Source: JACQXM01 sp964569425 (GTDB taxonomy: Bacteria; Planctomycetota; Phycisphaerae; UBA1845). From it: DNA of 14,967 nt. Made by a program: the position numbers and the translations under genes. The notes beneath the pieces were generated by a model. It was given only the letters and a program-made list of their open reading frames with translations. It did no database searches and was not told the origin of the DNA. Below are positions 6,356 to 13,181 of the stretch, one piece after another; position 1 is the stretch's first letter; each line of letters starts with the position of its first letter. Where the stretch lies: positions 1 through 14,967 of the forward strand of contig CAZMVD010000107.1 in assembly GCA_964569425.1 (NCBI GenBank). Direction: 5' to 3'.

Positions 6356-6769
6356 TCATTGCGACCGTTCACGCTGCGCCGGCTGATGCACCTCGGTCCA
6401 GACGATCTCCTCTTTCAGTTGATTGATCAGCCTCTTCAGGGATTCCATGGACCTCTGGCGCAACGCTACATCGCCGCCGGCTTCGTGCTCGTGCGCCTCG
6501 TACAGGCGCTCGATTTCAGCCAGCTTGCGCCGCGCGTTGCCCAACTCCACATCGCTCAGTTTTCGTCTTACCCGTCGCACGGGTTGCAGCGCTTGCGAAC
6601 GCGCGATTTCTTCCTTGAGTTGATTGATGTATTTCTTCAGAGACTGCAAGGTCAATTCGCGGACGTACTCGTCCTCGACGGTGTCGTTTTGCAGCGCTTC
6701 GTAACGTGCTTCCAACCGTGCGAGCTTGGCCCGCGTGTGGGCCAGTTCGATGTCATTCTTGAGAATCAC
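6356..6769 (-). CDS. Internally duplicated coiled-coil protein, partner of the DUF6932 gene
   Basis: 137 aa of charged, helix-rich sequence with no signal peptide or membrane segment. Two similar blocks of about 50 residues, at 7-57 and 75-124, each begin with a heptad-like run (RAKLARLEARYEAL; RRKLAEIERLYEAH) and end with SLKKYINQLKEEI or SLKRLINQLKEEI, so the protein is an internal duplication likely to form coiled-coil dimers. The GTG start at 6769 overlaps the stop of the upstream DUF6932 gene by 4 nt (GTGA), implying coupled translation and a shared role. No enzyme motif is seen. A regulator, antitoxin-like or scaffold role beside a nucleotidyltransferase is possible but is inference. 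Confidence 0.8.
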   Translation of the reverse strand: MILKNDIELAHTRAKLARLEARYEALQNDTVEDEYVRELTLQSLKKYINQLKEEIARSQALQPVRRVRRKLSDVELGNARRKLAEIERLYEAHEHEAGGDVALRQRSMESLKRLINQLKEEIVWTEVHQPAQRERSQ

Positions 6770-7167
6770 GGGATGACCTCGATCATGCCCTTGGACGTGC
6801 CGAACCGATCCTTGGCGAACACCTCGCCGACAAATTCATCAAAGTCCGACTGGCGAGCGAACGCAATGTCGAGAAAGGGCAGGCCCGCCTTCAACTCCGC
6901 TTCCGCGACGGCCTCCGCAGGATAGCCGCGGCCGATCAGCAATAGGCAGTCCACGTCGTTCGGATCCATTATATCGGTAACAAAACTGCCGTTCAAGACG
7001 ATACGTTGCACGCCGGCGCGAACGGCGAGATCAACCATCCAGCGAACGGATTCCATCTGCACGCGGCGAAGCTCGGACTGACGGCCGAACCGCGCCTCGA
7101 TCTCCGCGAGCGCCGCGGCGTGTAGGCCCGGCGGAAGGCAGCCGGATTCATCGAACGGTGGAATCAC
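6766..7167 (-). CDS. DUF6932-family nucleotidyltransferase-like protein
   Basis: 133 aa from GTG 7167. The N-terminus IPPFDESGCLPPGLH is the typical opening of DUF6932 proteins. At 59-74 it has a minimal nucleotidyltransferase signature: NGSFVTDIMDPNDVDC, i.e. G60-S61, a 9-residue gap, then D71-x-D73. This is the metal-binding hG[GS]...DxD pattern of MNT-type enzymes. A following ...FLDIAFAR segment may give the third acidic residue. Proteins of this type are often encoded in defence or toxin-antitoxin settings, but the reaction is unknown. The ribosome binding site is weak (GAG at about 13 nt). It is co-translated with the coiled-coil gene. No HEPN partner is present, which separates it from standard MNT-HEPN systems. 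Confidence 0.82.
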   Translation of the reverse strand: MIPPFDESGCLPPGLHAAALAEIEARFGRQSELRRVQMESVRWMVDLAVRAGVQRIVLNGSFVTDIMDPNDVDCLLLIGRGYPAEAVAEAELKAGLPFLDIAFARQSDFDEFVGEVFAKDRFGTSKGMIEVIP

Positions 7168-7493
7168 TCGGTATTCTTGCTCATCGACAACGCTTGAAAT
7201 TGCTGCGATCCCGCTTTGACTCGCAGCCCCCAGCCAACCCCATCATTCGTTTCGCAAACGATCGCGCGAATCGCAATGCAACGTATCAAGTGTCCAGCTG
7301 GGACTCGACCCCCATGATGCGGGAAACTGTACGAAAGGGTCTGGGGGAAGTCCAGCCTGGCCTGGGAACGGTACGGGCGCAGCGGGAGTGCGCGGGACGG
7401 GTTGGCGGCGTACCCCGACACACCGAGGGCATCTGCTTGCCAAGTGTTGGCGTCTTGGGAACGTTCAGGAAAGCAGAGAAAAGAGACTGCCTC
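7168..7493. other. Intergenic region without a convincing gene
   Basis: About 325 bp between the ankyrin stop and the DUF6932 start. Short frames show no family motif. It should contain the promoter of the DUF6932 and coiled-coil pair, but no strong -35/-10 pair or terminator hairpin was identified by eye. Confidence 0.55.
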
Positions 7494-8408
7494 CTATTCC
7501 CCAACATGGCTGTGAATCAGTTCGACGAGTCGGGCCATCCCCCGCCCCTCGGCATGTTGCAGGGCGGTGCGGCCGGAGTCGTCAACCGCGCGGACGTCCG
7601 CTCCGCGGGCGATCAGCACTTCGGCCACTGCGGTCGCCAGCGTGTCCAGTTCGTGCTCCTCTTCGCCCGCGGAAGCGGCCAGGATCAAGGGCGTGGCGCC
7701 CGCGGCATCGCGTGCATCCACTGCGGCCCCGGCATCCAGCAGTTGCGTTACCATCGCGGCACGGTAACGCAGCACTGCCGTGTGCAGCGGCGTTCGTCCC
7801 AGGCCATCGGCGACATCTACACCCGCCTTTTCGTTCAACAGCCATTTGACGACCGCGGCCTGGTTGTACATGGCCGCGTCGTGCAGCGGGGTGCGGCCGA
7901 GTTTGTCGCGCGCGCTCACCACCGCGCCCGCCGCGCGCAGCAGCGGAAGCAGTTCCACCCGCCCCTTGATGGCGGCAATATGCAGCGGCGTTTTGCCCTG
8001 CGCATCGGCGGCGCGCACGTCGGCGCGGCGCTCGATCAGCAGTTTGACCAGTTCGGCACGGACGCTTCCCTGATCCTCACGTCCCACGTATGCCGCCACG
8101 TGAAGCGGTGTGAAGCCGTCGCGATCGCCGGCGCTCACCTCGGCCCCGCGCTCCAGCAGCAGCCTGGCCATGTCGGGCCTGAGCGTGCGAACCGCCACGT
8201 GCAGCGGCGCGGCACCTGCCGCATCGCGCTGGTTCACCGCCGCCGAATCCGCGGTGAGCATCGTTTCGACGCGATAGCGCTCCCCCGCGGCCACGGCATC
8301 GTGAATCGACTGCGGCGGCGCGGCGCTCGACGGAGAGACTGTCCACGTGGCTGCGCAGAGGGCTGCCAACCAGGTCGTTCGCTGATCGAGATTCCGTTTC
8401 CTTTTCAT
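7494..8408 (-). other. Ankyrin-repeat module with its own signal peptide (possible separate gene)
   Basis: From ATG 8408 the frame encodes MKRKRNLDQRTTWLAAL...SSAAPPQ, a normal signal peptide, then about seven ankyrin repeats (GFTPLHVAAYVG, GKTPLHIAAIKG, GRTPLHDAAMYN, GRTPLHTAVLRY, GATPLILAASAG, GRTALQHAEGRG), so it makes sense as an independent 304-aa exported protein-binding protein. No good Shine-Dalgarno precedes 8408. In the neighbouring frame a TGA overlaps this ATG as ATGA, so a single-base shift in the carboxypeptidase tail would recreate a usual two-gene overlap. The end of this module is duplicated at 6084-6202. Confidence 0.75.
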
Positions 8409-10391
8409 GGGAAGACCGCCCGAAGTGTTTGCGATGGCACGTGCCGGGTGCAAGACCTTCCGTTTCCTGAGCACCACCGTCGCCGCGGACAGCATCAGCA
8501 TTGCCAGCACCGAAAGCCCCCAGGTGGACGTCGCGGGCACCTGCGGCCCTTTTTCCACGGAAAACACGGCGTCGCTCTCATCCCACGCGCCCGACATGGT
8601 CGGCGAATATTCCGCGCGGGCGCGAACCTTGCAGTCACTCGTGACCACGGTCGGCGTCCAGGGATAGGAACTCGTCCCCACGCCGGACACGCCGATGTCA
8701 ATCCAGCTGGTATTGTCCACGGTCATCTCGATATCGTCGATCCAGCCCGCGTCGCTGCCGCCGGAGAGGCTGCCGTCCTTGGTATATTCCCACATCAGCT
8801 CGTACGTTGTGCCGGTCGGCAGCGTCGTCGAATAATGCGTCCAGCCCACCTCCCCGGAAACGTGTACGTAGCGCACGCCGTCGATGTAGAAATCCAGAAA
8901 ATCGTAATTGACTTCCGAACTCACCCGGTACCAGAAGCTCAGCGATCCACCGCCGAAGGAGCGCTTCAGCCACGTCCGCTGGTTGTGCGAAATGGTCCCC
9001 GACTTCGCGCGATAGGTGCCCGAGTGCGCCCCGCCGGAAACAACCACCCACCCCGCGTTGCCGCCCGTCGTGTACGCCGGCCCCAGCGTGCCGCTCTCGA
9101 ATCCGTCCGTGGTCACATCGTTGTCGCCGTAGTTGCTGGTATATTGCAGCCGAAACGCGGTCTGCGGATTGCCGGCCCAGTTGATCGCCATCGGTACGCC
9201 GGCCGGCACGGCCTCGCCTCCGTTGGGCGACAACACTTCCGTCGGTTCGCCCAGGGCCACGTCCAGCCGCGCGGCCGGTCCAGACCCCACGGCCACCGAC
9301 CGCGCCGTGACGCTGTCATACCCCACGGCTTGGAAAGTGAGATCATACGCCCCGGCCAGCAGCATGCGGTGGTAGTTGCCCACCGCTGGATCGGTGTAAA
9401 TGGTCTGGTCGCGCCCCGCGACGCGCACCGTGGCAAACACGGGGTCGCCGGTGTCTGCATCGGTCACGACGCCGCGCACGCCGAGCAGGCACGTTTCCAT
9501 GTAGGCCAGCATCGCCTCGCGGTTGTCGTTCCAGTAGGTGGGCATTTGCGCGTAGGGCGGTGTTTTCGTGTTTCCGATTTCAATGGTGACTTCGTTGCCA
9601 CCGTGGTAGCGATAGAGCCAGTCCTGCATGCCGCCGCTGATGGCGTACCAGTCCGCCCCGTTGGTGATGCCGTGGAAAAACGTGGCGCTGTTCCACATCG
9701 GGAGGTTGTGCCGCGAATACTCCTCGCTGATGAAAATGAACATGTCGTCGTCCGGTGAGGCGGTGTACACGCTGGAACTGGAGGGATTGTTGTCGTAGGG
9801 GTAATTTACCACCAGCGTGCCGCCGTGCAGGTTGGCCGCCAGCACGAACGAACGCCCGAACGTCCAGTTCATAATCACCGCCGTCTCCGCCTGCCGCCCG
9901 GCGGTGGTGTTGTTGGGGCTGGTGTACGGATCGGGGAAACTGCGGTTGAGGTCCACACCGTTGGCGTTGGTGCGGGTGAGCGCCACGTAGCCGTCCGGGT
10001 TCATCAGCGGCACGATCCACGTGTCGATCGAGTCCACAATGTTGGTCACCCGCGAGTCAACGCCGTAGCCGGTGGTGAGGTGGTCAACCAGGTTGAGGCA
10101 CATGACCATGCCGGTGACCTCGTCGCCGTGCATGGAGGAAATCCAGCGCATCTCCGGCTCGTCCTCTTCGACCAGCACATTGTCGGAAATGCGCAATGCC
10201 CAGATCGGCCGGCCCAGCACGGAATTGCCCAAGTGATAGCGCTTGCAGATCGCCGGGTAGTTCTGTTCGGCGCTGAGCAGTTGGCTTTCGATCGCTGCCA
10301 GGCTGGGATAACCGGAGGGTTGAGCCGCGGCCGGTGCGACCGCGACGGACCAGGCGGCCGAAACCGCCAGGAGGAACAAGAACCGCCTCAT
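7494..10391 (-). CDS. M14 zinc carboxypeptidase with sorting tail, fused in frame to an ankyrin-repeat domain
   Basis: One 965-codon frame from ATG 10391, with GGGAGA 6 nt upstream. Residues 1-23 are a signal peptide. About 30-300 is an M14 (carboxypeptidase D/E-like) peptidase: zinc ligands H88 and E91 (MHGDE) and H189 (ANLHGG), substrate residues N149 and R150 (DLNRSFPD), and catalytic E271 (VTIEIG). It would trim C-terminal residues outside the cell. About 303-380 is a transthyretin-like regulatory domain. Residues 385-420 (SPNGGE) resemble a Kre9/KNH-type domain, and 425-560 a lectin-like or MAM-like beta domain. Residues 618-646 are an IPTL-CTERM-like tail: VPATSTWGL, a membrane helix and RKRK. 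A surface protein should end there. Instead, 16 residues later comes MKRKRN with a second signal peptide, then ankyrin repeats (about 692-965). This may be two genes that lost a stop. Confidence 0.85.
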   Translation of the reverse strand: MRRFLFLLAVSAAWSVAVAPAAAQPSGYPSLAAIESQLLSAEQNYPAICKRYHLGNSVLGRPIWALRISDNVLVEEDEPEMRWISSMHGDEVTGMVMCLNLVDHLTTGYGVDSRVTNIVDSIDTWIVPLMNPDGYVALTRTNANGVDLNRSFPDPYTSPNNTTAGRQAETAVIMNWTFGRSFVLAANLHGGTLVVNYPYDNNPSSSSVYTASPDDDMFIFISEEYSRHNLPMWNSATFFHGITNGADWYAISGGMQDWLYRYHGGNEVTIEIGNTKTPPYAQMPTYWNDNREAMLAYMETCLLGVRGVVTDADTGDPVFATVRVAGRDQTIYTDPAVGNYHRMLLAGAYDLTFQAVGYDSVTARSVAVGSGPAARLDVALGEPTEVLSPNGGEAVPAGVPMAINWAGNPQTAFRLQYTSNYGDNDVTTDGFESGTLGPAYTTGGNAGWVVVSGGAHSGTYRAKSGTISHNQRTWLKRSFGGGSLSFWYRVSSEVNYDFLDFYIDGVRYVHVSGEVGWTHYSTTLPTGTTYELMWEYTKDGSLSGGSDAGWIDDIEMTVDNTSWIDIGVSGVGTSSYPWTPTVVTSDCKVRARAEYSPTMSGAWDESDAVFSVEKGPQVPATSTWGLSVLAMLMLSAATVVLRKRKVLHPARAIANTSGGLPMKRKRNLDQRTTWLAALCAATWTVSPSSAAPPQSIHDAVAAGERYRVETMLTADSAAVNQRDAAGAAPLHVAVRTLRPDMARLLLERGAEVSAGDRDGFTPLHVAAYVGREDQGSVRAELVKLLIERRADVRAADAQGKTPLHIAAIKGRVELLPLLRAAGAVVSARDKLGRTPLHDAAMYNQAAVVKWLLNEKAGVDVADGLGRTPLHTAVLRYRAAMVTQLLDAGAAVDARDAAGATPLILAASAGEEEHELDTLATAVAEVLIARGADVRAVDDSGRTALQHAEGRGMARLVELIHSHVGE

Positions 10392-10397
10392 TCGTCA

Positions 10398-10411
10398 TCT
10401 CCCGCGGGAGA
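10398..10411. promoter_or_regulatory. Perfect palindrome covering the carboxypeptidase ribosome binding site
   Basis: TCTCCCGCGGGAGA is a 14-bp perfect palindrome. Its minus-strand 3' half (GGGAGA) is the Shine-Dalgarno of the gene starting at 10391, 6 nt away. With no loop it is a poor RNA hairpin, so either a protein-binding dyad or chance is possible. Confidence 0.3.
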
Positions 10412-10612
10412 AGTCCCAGGCGGCGCCAGCGGGGGGGGAACGATCGACGACCCGCCGATCGCTTGCAAGCCACCTTTTCTTCCCCCGGCCGACTGCCACT
10501 TTAGCAAATGGACGGTCGAATCACAATGCAGAAATGGGAGACCCGTTTGCGCAATGAATTACGCCATGTTCCCCGGGGGCGAGTGCAACCGGCTACCGGA
10601 GGTATGCGGCGC

Positions 10613-13069
10613 CTACTTGGCCAGAAGCTGGGCCAGATCGGGCTGAAGCCGCGCCTTCATATCGGGCGTGAGCAGGAAGACCGCACCGACGTTATCGCTG
10701 CTGGTGGCATAATGGGAACGCGCCGCATCGGTCGGGGCGGTTCGAGACGCGATCGCCACCCACTTTTCCGTACCGTCCTCGAGCGTCACCTTCGCTTCAG
10801 CCGTGGGGTTGGTGAGGTCGAACGCGGCGAGATCGGCTCCGGCGTGAATAACGTAACGCTGCGTCTTCAGATCGTGAATCTGCAGGAGCAAGTTGTCCAC
10901 TTTTCTGGCGTCCAGCAGCAGGTCCGGCTCCTGCACATACACCCATCGGCCGTCGTGTCGCTCAAACGTGAACACCGACTCACCCGTGCGGATAGTGAAC
11001 GTGCGGACTTCGGAATCCTTGAACTGCACGACCGTGTCGGTGCGATATTCATCCATCGTCTCGTTGAACACGACGTCAGCCACTTCATAGACCGCCGGCC
11101 GGTCGCTGCGCTTGGCGTAGTACTTTCCATCGTGCTGGGTAATCGCCACCGAGTACGTCGTCGGGGGGGGCTGCACTTCGATCGGCTGCATTTCCGGCGG
11201 CGCGGCCGGCTCTGCGCCCGCGCTGTCCGCGGCGCTTTCCGCATCAGCCTCATCCGCCGTCGCGGGCTCTTTCTTTTCGATGCGAAATTCCGGCGGCGGT
11301 GTTACCGTAAAGGAGACCGTCGCCTTCGGCTCATGCAGCCCGTAGGCGCTGAGTTCCGCCTCGTCTGCCACTACCGCTGTCGCCTTCAGCGAAGCCAGCG
11401 TGCCCGCGATGCGATCCGCTCGGTCCTGCCGCGCCGGTGCGTGGGTCGGCTCGACCAGGGTCCACGCGCCGTCCTTGCGTTCCAATGCGATCTTTGTCCG
11501 CTCATCTGAAAGTCGACTCGACGCCGAAAGCTCGATCCGGCTGATGTGCCCCGGGGGAACCTGGAAGATCGTGCGATCGCGGAGCGCCAGCGGATCGCGC
11601 AGCAAAGGCTGCACGTCGGACGAATTCACCTTGGCGATGACGTCTTCATTGCGCCGCAGCCACACCAGCAGCTTAGATTGCGGATCGGTAAAGCCCCCGA
11701 TCGTGAAGCGCTCGATGCCCTCCCCGGCGGGTAAGGTCACCTGCACGTCGGCCTGCGGCGCGTCGAAGCCCATCACCGGCTGGGCCAGCGGCGAATCTGC
11801 AAACACCACGGCTTCGAGACTGGCCAGCGCATTCAACAGCGAGGACACCTGGTCATCCTCGGCACGCTCTCCGTTGTCCTCGAACCACCACACCCCGTCG
11901 CGGCGAACCAGCGCCGCGGTCCCCTCCGGCGTGGTCGTCTCCACCCGCGTGGCTGCGGTGACGTTGGCGTTGGTGACCTTCAGGTCGCGCCACTCGCGCA
12001 TATTGGGCTTGAGCTTGTCGGCGACGGTTTTCATCATCGACGCCACCGCGGCTTCGTCGTTCAGCCGGAAGTAGCACTTCGTGTCTTCGCCGATGGGCGA
12101 AAGTTCCGACACGTGCAGCACGTGCACGGTGGATTTCATTTCTGTTTTCGGCGTCTGCTCGTCGGCCTCGCCGTTGTCCGGTTTCGCGGCGTCGCCACTT
12201 TCGTTGGTGACCGGCACTTCCTCTTCCACAGTCACCCGGATGGTCCGTGCCGCGGGATCAAGCCCGTAGGAAACCAGCCGCTCCTGTCGATCGTCCTCCC
12301 ATTTCGTCGCCCGCAGGCGCGCAACCGCCTGGAGCAGTTCATTGACCTTGTGGGTCGCCCGGGCGGCCACGGGCGATTCCATCATCCAGCGGGCGCCGTC
12401 GCGGACGAACGCATAGGTCACCGCCTCGCCTTCCTCGGTGCGATCGACCACTTCCACCCGCGTGACCTTGTCCGCGGGGAAGTTCCAGAGCTGCATGTCG
12501 CGATAATCGAGCGGGCGTTCCTTGAGCAGGTTGCGCAGCGAACTTTTGCCCACGAGGATGTCCGCCGAGCCCGCAACCCGTACATACGTATCATTGGCGG
12601 AAGCCGCACGCCCGACCTCGACGACGGCGCTGCGCCCCTCGGCGTCGTTCAACGTGACCATCAGCTCCGGCGGCTCCAACCCCGCCTGCGCCGCACTGAC
12701 CGCCCCCGCCGCACCGGGACGATGGGCGATTTCATACTTCAAACCGGTAAGCTGACGGGCGATGCGATCCGCCTCCCATGACGGCACCGTGATGTCCAGC
12801 GGTGCGGCCATGTGCCACGTGGGCGACGCGGCGCCCTCGGCATCCGACGTCCTTTTCTCGAAGATCCACTCGCTTCCGTCCTTGCGGCGGCAGGCGATCT
12901 TGACCACGTCGCCCAGCTCGGGGTCGATGACGGGACGTTCCGCGGCTGCAGCAGGCGTGGCCGGGCGCGGCGCCGATGCGGGCGATTCGGTGACCGCCGG
13001 CTGCCAGACGAATACCAGCAGCAGGCCCAACAGCACGATGGCCAGAATAAGCGTCGTTCGAACATTCAT
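10613..13069 (-). CDS. DUF4340-domain protein, single membrane anchor
   Basis: 818 aa from ATG 13069. The frame extends to a GTG at 13087, but MNVRTTLILAIVLLGLLLVF is the usual start: a short basic end and one membrane helix (about 6-22). The rest is extracytoplasmic and repetitive, with recurrent units of the pattern ERKDGAWTLVEP, FVRDGARWMMESP, FERHDGRWVYVQEP and VRRDGVWWFEDNG, each followed by helices ending in LLxAxxxLKA-type segments and a GLDPAARTIRVT-type strand. This is how DUF4340 repeats look. An acidic, Ala-rich linker (ADEADAESAADSAGAEPAAP) lies near residue 615-635. DUF4340 proteins lie beside GldF/GldG-like ABC transporter genes, as here (GldG-like segment 112 nt upstream), and are thought to be accessory subunits; the substrate is unknown. 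Confidence 0.85.
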   Translation of the reverse strand: MNVRTTLILAIVLLGLLLVFVWQPAVTESPASAPRPATPAAAAERPVIDPELGDVVKIACRRKDGSEWIFEKRTSDAEGAASPTWHMAAPLDITVPSWEADRIARQLTGLKYEIAHRPGAAGAVSAAQAGLEPPELMVTLNDAEGRSAVVEVGRAASANDTYVRVAGSADILVGKSSLRNLLKERPLDYRDMQLWNFPADKVTRVEVVDRTEEGEAVTYAFVRDGARWMMESPVAARATHKVNELLQAVARLRATKWEDDRQERLVSYGLDPAARTIRVTVEEEVPVTNESGDAAKPDNGEADEQTPKTEMKSTVHVLHVSELSPIGEDTKCYFRLNDEAAVASMMKTVADKLKPNMREWRDLKVTNANVTAATRVETTTPEGTAALVRRDGVWWFEDNGERAEDDQVSSLLNALASLEAVVFADSPLAQPVMGFDAPQADVQVTLPAGEGIERFTIGGFTDPQSKLLVWLRRNEDVIAKVNSSDVQPLLRDPLALRDRTIFQVPPGHISRIELSASSRLSDERTKIALERKDGAWTLVEPTHAPARQDRADRIAGTLASLKATAVVADEAELSAYGLHEPKATVSFTVTPPPEFRIEKKEPATADEADAESAADSAGAEPAAPPEMQPIEVQPPPTTYSVAITQHDGKYYAKRSDRPAVYEVADVVFNETMDEYRTDTVVQFKDSEVRTFTIRTGESVFTFERHDGRWVYVQEPDLLLDARKVDNLLLQIHDLKTQRYVIHAGADLAAFDLTNPTAEAKVTLEDGTEKWVAIASRTAPTDAARSHYATSSDNVGAVFLLTPDMKARLQPDLAQLLAK

Positions 13070-13155
13070 ATCCAGTGACCGCCACACACAGCGCGAACGC
13101 GCCTAGCCCTCACGAACATCCAGGCCCGGCACTTCTGTAAACCCTCGAACCATTT

Positions 13156-13174
13156 CATTCGCCATTCGCTATTC
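13156..13174. repeat. Short tandem heptamer in the gldG-DUF4340 gap
   Basis: CATTCGC at 13156-13162 and 13163-13169, then TATTC. This is a two-and-a-half-copy heptamer 8 nt past the stop of the GldG-like frame. No function is assigned. Confidence 0.5.
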
Positions 13175-13181
13175 AGCACTC

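Noticed and set aside
7158..9758. 866-codon plus-strand open frame
   Set aside because: It is antisense to the carboxypeptidase-ankyrin ORF, which has clear catalytic and repeat motifs. The plus-strand product is His/Arg/Gly-rich with no family signature, typical of a high-GC shadow frame.
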